From NCBI RefSeq assembly GCF_001641265.1, contig NW_020167544.1, positions 1 through 64,000 on the forward strand: 64,000 bases of DNA. The letters run 5' to 3'. Below, in pieces: positions 40,711-51,692 of this stretch; the stretch's first letter is position 1; each line of letters opens with the position of its first letter. The translations under genes were made by a program, and so were the position numbers. This stretch comes from Pseudogymnoascus destructans. Taxonomy: Eukaryota > Ascomycota > Leotiomycetes > Thelebolales > Thelebolaceae. The notes under the pieces are model-generated. The model ran no database searches, was not told the DNA's origin, and saw only the letters and a program-made list of their open reading frames with translations.

Positions 40711-41894
40711 ATGAAGACCACTTTCGCTCTTGCGGCTCTTGCCATCTCTGCTGTGTCCGGACAGGCCGTCCTCCAGCCTCGCTGGCCCCATGAGAAGAAT
40801 GTGACGACGAGCACCGTCACCGACATCACCACCACCTTTGTTACCGAATGCCCTGTGACAACCACCAAGTGTGTCCTTATACCATTGCACCTAGCCATTC
40901 AGCGAGGAAATGTCAACAATTCTAACAACTTTCTAGGACTAAGCATGGCACCACCCAAGTCATCACCTTCACCACGACCTCGACTGTCACAAAAGTGATC
41001 CACACCACCATCCCAGTCACCGTCAAGGGCCCCGACTCGACCGCCACCACCACCGCGGTTGAGACTCAGTTCACCACCTCTCTGTGCCCAGTCACCAAGA
41101 CCATCACCGAGTCCGGCAAGGTCATCACTGTGGTCTACACGTCCACCTCCATCATCCCCGTCAAGGTCCCTTCCACGGTTACCAATGTCGTTACCGCCAA
41201 TCCATCCACTGTGCCAGTGACTGAGATCGACTTCATCACGAAGATCATTCCTTGCCCATTGACCGTCACTTCGACCGTCAGCGGCATCCCAGTGACTCTC
41301 ACCAAGACCTCGTTCTCCACCATCGTCACCAAGGTCCCAATTACCGTTGTTGACCACACAACCGCCATCACCACCACCTTTGTGACTACCAAGATCTTCA
41401 CCACGACCACCTGCCCGGTCACCTTCAAGACCACCATCTCGGCCAACTCCACCATCGTTATCCCGGTGACCAACACCAACACCATCGTTGTCACAAAGAC
41501 CCACCCCGTCACCGAGACCAACATTCGGACTCTGACCTCCCACCCAGCTGTGCCAACTGCCCCTAAGCCAACTGTCCCTAAGCCAACTGTCCCTAAGCCA
41601 ACTGCTCCTGCGCCAACTGTCCCTAAGCCAACTGCTCCTGCGCCAACTGCTCCTGCGCCAACTGTCCCTAAGCCAACTGTCCCTGTCCCAACCACGATGG
41701 TGCCATCTGGATCTAAGCCTTCCGAGGGTGGCTCCAAGCCATCTTCCAGCAGCCCTGAGCCAACCCATGGCGGATCTACGCCAGGGGTCACCCCAATCCC
41801 AAACACCATCCCAAAACCCAACAACGCTGGCTTGAACAAGCCTATCTTTGTGGCTTTCGCTGGTGTCCTTATGGGTCTTATCGCTCTCATGTAG
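40711..41894 (+). CDS. GPI-anchored Thr/Ser/Pro-rich cell-surface protein
   Basis: Exons 40711-40868 and 40937-41894 (intron 68 bp, TCTAAC branch) give 371 residues. Signal peptide MKTTFALAALAISAVSGQA; a long Thr/Val-rich body with repeated TVTxxxT and CPVT units spaced like a beta-repeat; a PKPTVPKPTAPAPT stretch of about 12 four-residue repeats (41570-41690); a Ser/Gly-rich linker; and a C-terminal GPI signal with NNAG followed by a hydrophobic segment FVAFAGVLMGLIALM. Expected to be heavily O-mannosylated and tethered to the plasma membrane or wall. Start chosen for the signal peptide. The exact family is not recognised; adhesin-like or structural wall role is inference. Confidence 0.85.
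41560..41691 (+). repeat. Coding tandem repeat, 12-bp unit (PT repeats)
   Basis: Units CCAACTGTCCCTAAG and CCAACTGCTCCTGCG alternate. In-frame length changes would alter stalk length. Confidence 0.85.
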
Positions 41895-42980
41895 AGTGTG
41901 ATATCTGCTGAGATTTGAGGCGCATCTAGGAGTGCAGCCACGAGGGGGGATACACGTTTTATACGGGATGTAAACTTGGACGCGATGAATTTTCCAACGA
42001 AGCTACATGACCTAGAGGCGTCACACACTCATTTTGATATATACTTTCTTCATGGATTAAAAGGAAGGGCGAATAGGGAGGAAGGGAAGGACGGAAATGG
42101 GAAGGAATTGGGAGCAATGTGGTAATGTGGGTACTTGAGTTGAGAGCTCCGAAGACAGACAAAAAGACAATAATATATGCGCTGGCAATTCAGCTCACCG
42201 ATCTTTTTCTTCTCTCTTAATAGTGGTTGTATATTATTCAGATATGGTATGGGACTGAAGCAGACATGTTGTGAAGATGGGAGATGATGACAGCAGCTAC
42301 GCTTAAACAAAACACATTAAATCCATGTTCTTTTAAGGGGTTTGATGTAAATCCATGTTCTTTTAAGGGGTTTGATGTGAGACTACTAATGTAAACAAAT
42401 TGGGAACTAACGCGAATATTTCACAAGTCAACAAATATTATCGACAGCCGATCCCGACCTTTAATCATATTCCTCGTCGTGTCTGGATTCGAACAGCGAT
42501 GTGTCATCCTGAGCAACAGATTCTTCTTCCGGTGCTAAATCAAGATGTTGTAACTCATTACTCTGTATGCTACGAAGAATTGAGCAAGTCTAATGGAATT
42601 GCACATATGAGCAATACAAGGACGTCGGCGTTCGTATCAAATATCTGCAGAACATCAGCCAGTCCTACATAACTACTCTAGCGGGGTCTAAATTTACAAG
42701 TCGATCCTTGTCAAATCCGGAATTGATTGCACTGGTGGCAGTGATTTGCATCAAGGGTTCTAGAAAGAAATATAATGCGACGATGAAATATCAGAGCATT
42801 ACCCTTAAATTGAGTTATGCTTAAAACGGCAAGGCCGTGCAGGATGAGTTTATATAATGGGACGAGGTTTAGAGCTCACTATACAGTCACAGCTCCAAGT
42901 ATATACGTTTCTCAACGTGAAATTTTGCTAGTGTAAGTTCATTCTAATACAAAATTTTGATGTCTACAAGCGGCGCCTCT
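41895..42980. other. Gene-free spacer
   Basis: No supported gene. Contains a perfect 30-bp tandem duplication (42319-42378) and the 3' flank of the GPI-protein gene. Confidence 0.5.
42319..42378. repeat. Perfect 30-bp tandem duplication
   Basis: Unit begins AAATCCATGTTCTTTTAAGG; two exact copies. Confidence 0.95.
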
Positions 42981-42984
42981 TGCT

Positions 42985-44020
42985 CCTCCTCATACCTATC
43001 ACGGCTTGGGGTCGTTTCCCTGGTGCCGATCTATCCGTTGAATCCAAGGGACTACGTCGCAGCTACAGTCCGAGCTAGATAAAGCTTTTGCCTCGCCGTG
43101 GTCCGCCTGACCAAACGTAGCCTTCAAATTCTGCCGCTCTTCAAACCATTTCATGGGATTGGGAAATCTGCTAATGCTTCGCCGAAATAACCTGCTACAA
43201 CACAAGAGTAGGTCGACCACATCAATTGGATGCCGAACAGAGATTGTGACTTTCTTTTGGAAACGACCGCAACCATGGCAGATCAAGGCTAACCAATCCC
43301 AAGTAAACCTCGTCATCTGTTATAAATCAAGAATAAGGGTATCTAGATGTTATGTTTTGCACGAGAGCCCGACTATCAGCACTCCGAGATAGAATAGATC
43401 CACGGCATACGTAGATAATACCCTCGCGTACTAGGGGCTCGCCAAGCAGAAGGAGACTGCTTTGAAGGCCCTGGCAAGCCCATCCATGTCGCCTAGGTTG
43501 TTTCGTACCTGGTCCTAGAGGTCGGCCATCTGGTCCACCTCATCGATATTAGGCACCCTGCCTTTTAGCGGTACATCAAGGCGGAAATGCTGCCCTTTTA
43601 TGTCTTTTTCCAGCCCGTGCCAATGATCTTTCCAACTATTGCCGCTATCTAGCGATAGTGAGGACATGGAAGCTTGATAAAGCCGCGCTATTGCACCGTC
43701 CTGGAAGAGATTCCGAACATTAGGGGCTTTAGGTGACGTTAGCTGCTCCTTAAAACCTGTGCCTATGGATAAGACTATGTCACAGTCCTCATCTCTCCAT
43801 ATACGTCGAACCTCCCGACGCCCTGGCCTTAAAGGGTTATTGTACTTCAATCCACCATCTTGGAACGTCCAGAACTTTACATCTCCGAGAACATTCTGTT
43901 TAGTTCCGTCTCAATGTCTCTGCAAATTAATTCGCTTGATAGCTGCTGGGAAGCTGAAAAATCTCGAAACCCGTGGAGTACAAGAGGACGATATAAGGCT
44001 TAGAACACATGGGATGGGTT
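42985..44020 (-). pseudogene. Patatin-like phospholipase relic, C-terminal half
   Basis: Minus strand keeps KFWTFQDGGLKYNNPLRPG then RIWRDEDCDIVLSIGTGF (43770-43880): the DGG catalytic-Asp motif and the SxGTG strand of patatin domains. Downstream to 42999 is an acidic-aromatic tail (RFRFPNPMKWFEERQN-like region at 43130-43160). Stops at about 43510 and 43912 interrupt the frame, and the N-terminal oxyanion (GGGIRG) and GxSxG motifs are absent, replaced by LTR H3 territory. In fungi such domains often sit in NLR-like immune receptors; whether this one did cannot be told. Confidence 0.6.
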
Positions 44021-44127
44021 GAATACTAATCTATGTTAGCTATGCGAGCAACAAAATTGATTGATGCTTAATGCATGCCAGGAGGAAAGCTATTGAATAT
44101 AATAGCTGAAGAGATGAAGGGCACAGG

Positions 44128-44499
44128 TGTAAGGATGCCTCCGTACCTAGATACTCGAAGAACCTGTCTCAGAACTGTTACGGTCACTACAAACATGGAA
44201 TCTGACTCGGTGGGGTTTCGAACCAGTAGAGGATCATATAGCGAGTTACACTATAGTGGGGGACGGTAAGTGTATAGGGTTCAGGGCCGATGTAGACCTG
44301 TTGCGGTGGAAGGTTCAGGGCTAGGGTTGGGATAACCGAGTCGGGCCCGTTTCGGGAGTTAAGGAAACAGACTCAACGGGGTTCCCCCTTCATCTTTTTT
44401 GTATCCTTCGTAGTAGACCTATAGGATAGAATACAGCATCACCTCCGACTCGCACTCCCATATGCACCTACGGAGAGCCGTATTCCCTGTGTCCTTACA
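44128..44499 (+). repeat. Solo LTR family H, copy H3
   Basis: TGTAAGGATGCCTCCGTACC..GTGTCCTTACA, exact duplication ACAGG (44123-44127, 44500-44504). Confidence 0.9.
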
Positions 44500-45100
44500 A
44501 CAGGGATGTTGTTAAGTAATTTATTCTCTAGAGACAAGCACAAGAATTAGTTGATGTGGTCTTGAAATTCACTGTTCATCATATTTCCTTCTCTGAAGGC
44601 GCGTATAAAGTTAAACGTCTCCTTAGGCGTCTTTGAAAACCTAGTCGCCTTCTCAAAAAAGGCAGCTAAATGTATTAAAGAGAATAGAGTATGAGAATCA
44701 AGTCGAGTTTGCCGTGCAGTTATAGTCTCCTGAGCTAACAACCACTCTAAAGCGGTCAGATTTAGATGCAGTGCGAGACTTAGGTAGCATGTTTATAACA
44801 TTTAGCGAGAAGAAATAGCTAGAGAAGGTAGCGGTCGAAAATAGCTGCGACTGAAAGCGCAAAATCTCCGAGTCAAATATCTCCTAGCATGTGAGTGACG
44901 ACTAGCACCTGAGGTCGAACTGTACTCGGCAGACTAGAAGCAGAATTGAGCTTTGCCCATGTGCTACCACGCCACAGAGACCCCTGCAATCATCTGCAAA
45001 GATGCAAATAACATCAACAAACATTGCGAGCAGGCGAGCGTGAATAATATCAATCAGATCCTGGCATGTCAACAGTGTAGTGCGAAACTCGCACTGCGCT
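44500..45100. other. Unassigned sequence
   Basis: A minus-strand frame 44547-44741 (SLIHLAAFFEKATRFSKTPK) has no recognised domain; it could be more of the patatin-type gene. No other feature seen. Confidence 0.35.
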
Positions 45101-46537
45101 GTTTTGTCCCGGTCGAAGTGTTGTAGCATGAGTGCTTCTGTAACAGTCTACTTAATCAACTCAAAGGCTGCCTGGCAGGCTTGGTTCCATTCGAATATTT
45201 GACCTTTCTTTGTGAGATTTACCAGTGGCTTCATAATAGTAGAGTAGCTTCTTATAAACTGCGGGTAGAACACACAGAACCCAATGAAGGCTTGTGTATC
45301 TCAGAGCGACCTTGGTGCTTTCCATTCAAGTATAGTTTGGACTTTTGCGGGGTCCATTCTCATGCCGTAGATTCCAATGATAAGCCCTAGGAATTTTGTT
45401 TCTTGGACATAGAATTCACATTTTGCAATGTCTGCTTGTAGTCCAGCTTCGCGGAGCTTCTGTAAAACCATTTGCAGGTGCTGGGTATGCTCAGATCGAT
45501 GCGCACTATAGATGAGAAGATCGTCCATATATGCTGTAACAAATTTGTTTATGTATTCCATAAGGGTTTCATTCATATATCGCTGGAATGTTGCAGGGCC
45601 ATTTGTAAGGCCAAAAGGGAGGACCTTGTACTTGTATGATCCAAATCTCGTCTTAAAGGTAGTGAGATCTTCATCTTCTTATGTTTGCATACGGATCCGA
45701 TTAAATGCATGACGAATGTCAATCTTTGTAAGATATTTGGCACCTGTGATCTGAGCCAATGTTGTAGCGGGTATGAGTCTTTTCTTGTAATGGCATTTAA
45801 CTTACGGTAATCAACACAGAATCGAAGTCCGCCACCTGGTTTGTGGACGAAAAGGACAGGAGAGGCAAAGGGAGCTTTGCTAGCTTCAATAAATCCTTTC
45901 GACAAGTTGTCGTCAATATATTTCTTCACAAGATCAAGTTCCTCCTTTGACATGTTGTAAAGGGGCGCATGTCCTAATTTCGAATCTTGTTCTAAGACGA
46001 TGTGGTGGTCTGCATATCGGTGAGGGGGGAGTTCATCTGCAGCCTGCTTTGAGAACACATCGAGATATTCATGGAACTCCTTTGGGAGGATCAGTTTTGG
46101 GTCAATTTCCTTCACTTTCTCCTTTGCCTGTTCAGCGAGTATATCTTTAAATGATACTGCAAAAACCTCAGCTCCCTTCTGCTTCCGAAGCATATTAAAT
46201 GGTGCAGCTCCAATCATTGTGACAATGCATGTGTTCTTGTTCTTATAAGGAGGTTGGAGGGCTGGCTTCCAAGCTTTGTCATCTTGTATTTGCTTATTGA
46301 CTTGGGGTAATGTAGGTTTCGGATTTTGAGTATTCATTGGTGTAGTGTGCTGGCAATGACCTTTAGTAAATATGACTTGGTCATTTACCATATCAAGTAT
46401 AACTCCATGTTGCTTCATCCAAGCCTTCCCAAGAATGACAGAATGTTTCCCAAGAGTGGTGATGAATAGAGGGCATAGACTTTTAACATGGTCTTGGACC
46501 TGTAGGCGAGGGTATATAGCATGAGTGATGGGAGGGG
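45101..46537 (-). pseudogene. Pol of gypsy C2 (RT part)
   Basis: From WMKQHGVILDMVNDQV through RT: GLRFCVDYRKLNAITRKDSY, a small deletion near 45770 that shifts frame, FGLTNGPATFQRY and YMDD at about 45520-45531, then FIGF and the RNase H start MLQHFDRDKTA. Stops: TAA near 45679, TGA near 45302, TAG or TAA near 45150. Confidence 0.85.
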
Positions 46538-46825
46538 CTGCTTGTAACGCTGACTTCTAAACGATAGAAGACACAGAGGTTTCTTGCGTAAGGTTGACTT
46601 GACAGAGGAGGCAGGGGATTAGACACAAAGGCTTTCCAAGTAACACGTTACAGTATTGTAAAGAATACTATATTGAGTTGAGCACAAAGCTCCTATCTAA
46701 GGAAATACTATCTACTTATATAGTGGCGTCGTGCCTCATGGGTAATCTGGATAGTTGGCGGATAGCTAGATATTCAGGATAGTTCGTGGATAGCTCAACT
46801 ATCCAATATCCACTAGTTTCTGCAA

Positions 46826-47173
46826 CTATCCATTAGCCCCACAGAAATACATACTCCGATTGTAGCCCCGAACTGAGAGTGCACGTCGTAGTACAAGGCG
46901 TGAGCAAGGAATCCGGAGAACTTGTATTACGTCTGCATATGACATACGCCTATTTGTACGAGAAGAGGTTATAAACTCAATAGCCTCATTAACTTGCTCG
47001 TCGGATAGGATAAGTGGTCTGCCTGACCTCCGTTGCGGAGTTGGTGGCCCCTGGCAAGCATATTGAGCCTGCCGTACTGTGCAGCCTACATTGTCTGCTA
47101 TTTCCTGAATCTCCCAATTGAGGGAGCGAAGGACTGCACACCAAAGCCGCTCATCGCAAGTAAGGTGAGGCAT
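46826..47173 (-). pseudogene. Tc1-type transposase, first exon fragment
   Basis: MPHLTCDERLWCAVLRSLNW to SVRGYNR, matching the first exon of the element at 37474-38895 and showing what that copy lost near its own frameshift. Cut at the intron 1 donor; no catalytic exon. The Fot1-like element sits in its 5' leader. Confidence 0.8.
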
Positions 47174-47219
47174 TGTAGTTGTTGAAGGAGTATATATTTC
47201 CTACATACAAATTTATATA

Positions 47220-49078
47220 ACGTGGTTGTACACCAAGTCGTGAATGTCACCGAGTCGTGAAACTTTTTTATACCCACCACTGTAAGGTATAATTAAACAA
47301 CCACAACATGTATTAAAACTAAAACTATTCAGAATCTGATGAGCTAAGTACTTCTATGACCTCCTGACAAGTTCGTGCATTATGGCCAGCCCCCCCGCAA
47401 GTGCCACAATGTCGTACACCTGGTTGCCCCTCATTCCTACCAACCCCTCCAGAGCGCTTCTCGCGATTTATTTGCTCCGTAACTGCCCTTTGGGACAAAT
47501 CATCATGTGCATCCCCTACAGAAAGTGCACACCCTTGACGGACACGAGACTTTTTAGCCCTCCGGCGTTTGCTAAGAGCTTCGTTTGCTGCTCGAAGGGT
47601 GCGGACTTCAGCTGACAATAAAGTCATTTCATGTGCCAAAATCTCTGTCCCTTTAGCTAATGCAGTAACAGTAGCAAAAATGGGGGTTGGCGAGCTTCCT
47701 TGGTGCCGTGCAATGCGATTTTTAACTAGAGTAGTCTGTGAGAGAGCATCTATTGGGTTGCGAGGCGTTTGAGAAAACCAAGGATCAGCGTCTATAGAGG
47801 GGGGTCCTGTAGGTGTAGGAGTCCGCAACTTGACGTCTAGCTTTGAAATGATTACTTGCGGATCAAAGGGCACTAAACCAGCTCCGCGAAATCCAGCTTT
47901 GGCGTTTTGAGTTGTTATTGACTGGTTATAAGCTGCGTGGAAAGCTATAAAAAACTCAACCTTTGTAATATGGTTTATATGAGCCTTAATAAAGGTCTCA
48001 ATTTGACGCCCATACATGCGTTTAAGAACACTAAAGCACCCAACATCAAGTGGCTGAGTTAGGTGAGACGAGTGAGGAGGTAGACAGAGAGTTATGATGT
48101 TGTTTGCTTTGCAATATTCCTGAAACGCAGCTGATTCGTGACTTTCATGCCCGTCTAAAACCAACATCCGATATGGTCCTTTTGCACGACTGCAAGTATG
48201 TTTATCGAAATGATGAAGCCATTCTAGACCTGTCTCGTTGTTGGTCCATCCATTGCTTGTTGGTTTAATTACCCAATTGTGAGGAAGGCCGCCTTCAGTA
48301 TACCAACTTGAAAGGTGACATTTCCCTTGAACTACTAAAAACGGAGGGATACTCCCGCCTTCAGCATTCACACAAACAATTGCTGTAGCCCATTCCCGAT
48401 TGCCAGGCTGAACTGCCTTGCCTCTGCCACGTCGATCGGCGCGCGTAACAACTAAAGCTGAGCTAATAACGCCCATCATGAAGCCCGTCTCGTCAAAGTT
48501 GTAGAAATCGCAGTCTTGGATGCCGTACTTTGCTCTCATGTTCTGCACAAGTTGAAACCACGCTCCAATAAGCTCAGGATCTTCGCACAAGGCTCTTTGA
48601 AAGTCATAAACGCGATTAAAACGCATCTTTAACTCGGGGCGGCGTTGTATAAATCGATATGCCCACCGCGTCCCAACGTGCTTTCCCCCACGCGATTCAA
48701 GGATATAATTTGCCATATCCTCCACACTAGCAGGCCGAGGTGCAAATCCTCTTGCATCCATATCCAATATATTTCGAATAATCACTTCCTCTTCTAGCTC
48801 AGTCAATTTATGACTATTGGCTTTGGTTTCGCGTCGAGAAGGTCGGCCGGCCATTCTATCAGTAAGCGTAGAATAAGGCACTTTATATAGTATTGATGCA
48901 GACCTGCGATTAAGCGATTTACATGTTTGAAGAGCCTCAATAGCTAGAATGATTCGCGCTTCTTGGGTTTGGATTTCCATTGGTAGTTGTGGAGGAAACG
49001 CGTGTTGAAGTTCGTAGGTAGCTAAGTAGGGAAAAGTTCACGACTCGGTGACATTCACGACTCGGTGTACAACCACGT
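47220..49078 (-). mobile_element. Fot1/pogo-like transposon, second subfamily (1859 bp), apparently intact
   Basis: Terminal repeats ACGTGGTTGTACACCAAGTC and inverse, with internal duplication of GTCGTGAA words, flanked by TA (47218-47219, 49079-49080). Same layout as 6892-8751 but clearly diverged. Confidence 0.9.
47325..48980 (-). CDS. Fot1/pogo-like DDE transposase, intact, second subfamily
   Basis: 551 residues with no break, exactly the length of the first subfamily. CENP-B-type DNA-binding region (about 50-125), D163 in NFDETGFMMG, second Asp in MLVLDGHESHESAA, third in TQPLDVGCFSVLKR, and C-terminal knuckle CGTCGGAGHNARTC. N-terminal third is the most different from 6998-8653, consistent with recognition of different terminal repeats. 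The relic at 28634-29365 belongs to this subfamily. Confidence 0.9.
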   Translation of the reverse strand: MEIQTQEARIILAIEALQTCKSLNRRSASILYKVPYSTLTDRMAGRPSRRETKANSHKLTELEEEVIIRNILDMDARGFAPRPASVEDMANYILESRGGKHVGTRWAYRFIQRRPELKMRFNRVYDFQRALCEDPELIGAWFQLVQNMRAKYGIQDCDFYNFDETGFMMGVISSALVVTRADRRGRGKAVQPGNREWATAIVCVNAEGGSIPPFLVVQGKCHLSSWYTEGGLPHNWVIKPTSNGWTNNETGLEWLHHFDKHTCSRAKGPYRMLVLDGHESHESAAFQEYCKANNIITLCLPPHSSHLTQPLDVGCFSVLKRMYGRQIETFIKAHINHITKVEFFIAFHAAYNQSITTQNAKAGFRGAGLVPFDPQVIISKLDVKLRTPTPTGPPSIDADPWFSQTPRNPIDALSQTTLVKNRIARHQGSSPTPIFATVTALAKGTEILAHEMTLLSAEVRTLRAANEALSKRRRAKKSRVRQGCALSVGDAHDDLSQRAVTEQINREKRSGGVGRNEGQPGVRHCGTCGGAGHNARTCQEVIEVLSSSDSE

Positions 49079-49251
49079 TATAGTAAAAAATTTTACGCGT
49101 TTAAAAGATGGGCAAAAACTCCATACACCCAGTAAAACAATAAATAAATGGGCATGGCAGCCTACCCCGCTTCCCACTGTGACTCACACGTCACGTTACT
49201 AGGCCTGGGTCTGTAACCATGACATCATGTTACTATAGCCGTAACACTGCT

Positions 49252-49540
49252 GTTCCATCAAAGCCTTGAATAGGGCGTGGCTTTAAATGCTCTATTGGTG
49301 ATATGCCTTCTATCTCACAAATTCGTTCTGCGTCAACAGCATTCACAAAGTTTCCTCCAGTAGCTGCAGTATCGATAAGAGCTTGTGCTTTGATTTTTGA
49401 TTTTCCTATCATACAAGTAACTATGAATGGAGTATCTGGATCTAATCCAAAGCTTGAGGAAGAAGTTGCAATTCTGGCTGTCATGACACCTTCAGTGACG
49501 TCTTGTCTGAAGGTTATTCTTTTTCCAAAAGTGGAGCATC
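49252..49540 (-). pseudogene. Start of gypsy C2 pol (protease)
   Basis: Frame overlaps the gag end by a few bases, minus one relative to gag; contains TARIATSSSSFGLDPDTPF and protease LIDTAATGG, where the usual DTG is DTA, then GFDGTA at the F1 insertion. The Gly-to-Ala change in the protease motif would probably impair it. Confidence 0.8.
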
Positions 49541-50761
49541 ATAAGTGCTAACTTCGTGGACTTGAGCATTCTTGGTAGGACATTCATAAGCTCGGTGTCC
49601 AGTTTGCTGGTAATGGAAGCAGCGGCCTTCCTGCATTAACTTCTCAGTTGCAGGGTTCTGATGTGGTGCACGATATAGTCTTGGTGGTCTAAAGCCAGCA
49701 GGTGGGTTTGTAGTAGGCTGCTTAGCCTTACTGTGAAAGTCTTGTGGCTTAAAGGCTTGCTGAATAACTTGAGGGACAGTGTGAGCATCTTTGATTTGAA
49801 GTTGCTGGATATTCTGATCAATCAGTAAGCACTTTTGTGCAAAGGCATGGAGAGAGCTTGGATTTATCTCTGCTGTTAAAGCAGTCTGCATCTTCGTATT
49901 AACCTTATGGCGGAGGTCATCAATGAGGGTCTCCTCTGAGTAATCCAGTTCAACAGTGAGTCTCTGGAACTCTGCCCAAAAGGTAGCAAAGTTATCCTTG
50001 TTTTGGAAGAGCTTTCTATAAGCGCGTTGTGCAGTAAAGCGGCGATCTGGATCACTGAAGACTCTGTCTAGGACTTCAAACATTTCCTCTACAGTTTGAA
50101 ACTTGTTCTGAGTAGATTGAAGGCATGGATTGATCTGAGAGGAGGCTTTGCCACCTAGTCTGCTTTGCACATAACCCATCTGAAGGGCTGGAGTAGGAAA
50201 ATGGTCAAGGTTCGCCTCGAGCTTCATCTTTATCTTAATGCTCCAATCGTCATAAGCTGGCTCTATTCCGTCTGTGAGAGTAGGAGGGTCTGGGATCTTA
50301 GTGGATTTCTGGTGTGATTCTCTATTGCGAGTAGTGCTGCTTTTTGACTTCTCATTTTCAAGATATTTCACAACAGCAGCTTGTCCTGCCATTGTCTGCT
50401 CATAAGCTTGGATAACCTCTTGTAGCTGGCTGATATTGTCATCATATGTAGCCTTCTCCTCTCGACTCTTCTGGAGGGTAGTATTGTAGAGCTGGGTGAC
50501 ATGATCATAATCCTCCATCATCTGCTTTTGGATTTGAAGTGCAGCCTCTCTCTGGGCTTGGCTCCAGGTGCTCACAACTGAAAGGTCTTTAAGCTCCCAA
50601 ATGCGAAAGGTAGCTTGGTGTTCTGGATCCTCGAGTAGTGTTTCCCTTCTATTGTAGGTGTGGCTTTCTAAGCAGTCCTCATTGCTTGTAATAGATTGGG
50701 TTTCTTGTCCTTGATCTTGACTCCTGTCACGGATGACATGTCCTTCTGCATCGCGTGCCAT
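49514..50761 (-). CDS. Gag of gypsy C2, intact
   Basis: 415 residues. Helical N-terminus with a coiled segment (about 80-150), capsid-like domain including DRVFSDPDRRFTAQRAYRKL (about 235-255), and a degenerate zinc knuckle CFHYQQTGHRAYEC (about 388-401, second Cys replaced by Tyr). It ends EKE TAA, with GGAAAAA at 49520-49526 just before the stop as a candidate minus-one slip site. Forms the virus-like particle that packages element RNA. The only undamaged structural gene of an LTR element in the window. Confidence 0.85.
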   Translation of the reverse strand: MARDAEGHVIRDRSQDQGQETQSITSNEDCLESHTYNRRETLLEDPEHQATFRIWELKDLSVVSTWSQAQREAALQIQKQMMEDYDHVTQLYNTTLQKSREEKATYDDNISQLQEVIQAYEQTMAGQAAVVKYLENEKSKSSTTRNRESHQKSTKIPDPPTLTDGIEPAYDDWSIKIKMKLEANLDHFPTPALQMGYVQSRLGGKASSQINPCLQSTQNKFQTVEEMFEVLDRVFSDPDRRFTAQRAYRKLFQNKDNFATFWAEFQRLTVELDYSEETLIDDLRHKVNTKMQTALTAEINPSSLHAFAQKCLLIDQNIQQLQIKDAHTVPQVIQQAFKPQDFHSKAKQPTTNPPAGFRPPRLYRAPHQNPATEKLMQEGRCFHYQQTGHRAYECPTKNAQVHEVSTYDAPLLEKE

Positions 50762-51223
50762 TATAGCAGGCTTCGCTTCTTGTCCTTGGAATTGTCGAGG
50801 TCAGGATCTTCTTCTGACTTTGTTGGTATCAGGAACTAGACACATATGTGGTGAAGGCCCTATTATGCAGTTGTCAGCCATACGAGCCACTCAAGAGGAG
50901 CGCACTTCCGTCACGGTTATATCCTTGTTGAGGGAGCGTCACGGAAAGGTCTAATTCTGCTGATATAATGTTCTGGGTTCTGATGCTTGAGTGTGGTATT
51001 GAGTTGACTTGTGGTTTCTGGATTTGATGTTCTGGTGTTCTGGTTCTGGTTCTGATTCAATGTGTAGCTCTGGTTGGTCTGAGTTTCGATTTCTGGTTCT
51101 GGAGGTTCTGTTGCTCAAAGGTTTGTGCTGGTTTCTGGTTTGAGGGTTCTGTTGCTCGAAGGTTTGTGCTGGTTTCTAATTTCTTACTCAGGATGAGTAA
51201 TAAAGAAATGAAATTCGATCTTA
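50762..51223. other. 5' leader of gypsy C2
   Basis: Non-coding, with repeated TTCTGGTTCTGG-type words (51000-51175); between the primer site and gag. Confidence 0.6.
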
Positions 51224-51431
51224 TGTTACGATGGTCATAGAGGTCATGATGCCAGTCCAGGAAAAGTAATCTAGATTGAATCTAAAGAGAGAAGAAGAAG
51301 AAGGAAGGAAGGTAAGGCTATTCCTCATAACATACAGTTGTCTGCTTAGCGCTTGTAACCTTGTGGCTAAGGATACACCCGTAATCCCCATAACAACTGT
51401 AATAACTGTAATAACTGTAACAACCGTAACA
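51224..51431 (-). repeat. 5' LTR (family C) of gypsy C2
   Basis: Plus strand TGTTACGATGG..ACAACCGTAACA. Just inside, 51211-51221 reads AAATTCGATCT; the LTR has AGATTGAATCT at 51273-51283, so the minus-strand primer site pairs with the predicted RNA start at 9 of 11 positions. A decayed self-priming site. Confidence 0.8.
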
Positions 51432-51692
51432 ACTTTCTAGAAACGTAGTTCTAATATGCCCCTTACGCTATACAGTGCTACTATGGCAAATGCTCACTCT
51501 AAGCGCCCCTATTACCCCTGCCCTTATAGTACCTAATAACCTAAGTCTCTGTCTATCCCTCTTCCATAGCCTATTCTATCCACAGTATGACTGTGCTCGC
51601 TACCTGCTACCTACGCACCATCGCTATGGTGGTGTTGACTGCTTACGCACCCTCATGGTGTCGAATCTAGCTAGTAACCTGGGCTCATAACC
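51432..51692 (-). other. Copia-type internal fragment with half-tRNA primer site
   Basis: 51681-51692 (plus GGGCTCATAACC) is the primer site of a minus-strand copia element next to LTR E1. The beginning (51436-51460) resembles LTR E start. No gag recognised. Confidence 0.5.

Larger units (their letters stand above)
46543..49246. repeat. LTR family F, copy F1, with nested Tc1 fragment and Fot1-like element
   Basis: Plus strand TGTAACGCTGACTTC..AGCCGTAACA, exact duplication CTGCT (46538-46542, 49247-49251) in the protease region of C2 pol. LTR sequence proper is 46543-46835 and about 49150-49246. GGATAGTT/AACTATCC words are repeated many times at 46740-46830. Confidence 0.8.
45101..51431 (-). 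mobile_element. Ty3/Gypsy retrotransposon C2, 5' LTR and gag to RNase H, 3' truncated, with nested insertions
   Basis: Minus strand order: LTR C (51224-51431), gag (50761-49514), protease, insertion F1 (46543-49246), RT, start of RNase H, then truncation near 45101. Integrase and 3' LTR are missing. Relative of A1 and C1. Confidence 0.85.

Noticed and set aside
40899..42028. Two minus-strand ORFs of about 290 codons opposite the GPI-protein gene
   Set aside because: Antisense shadows of the biased Thr/Pro coding repeats; products are repetitive Trp/Arg/Asp or Val/Gly without domains.
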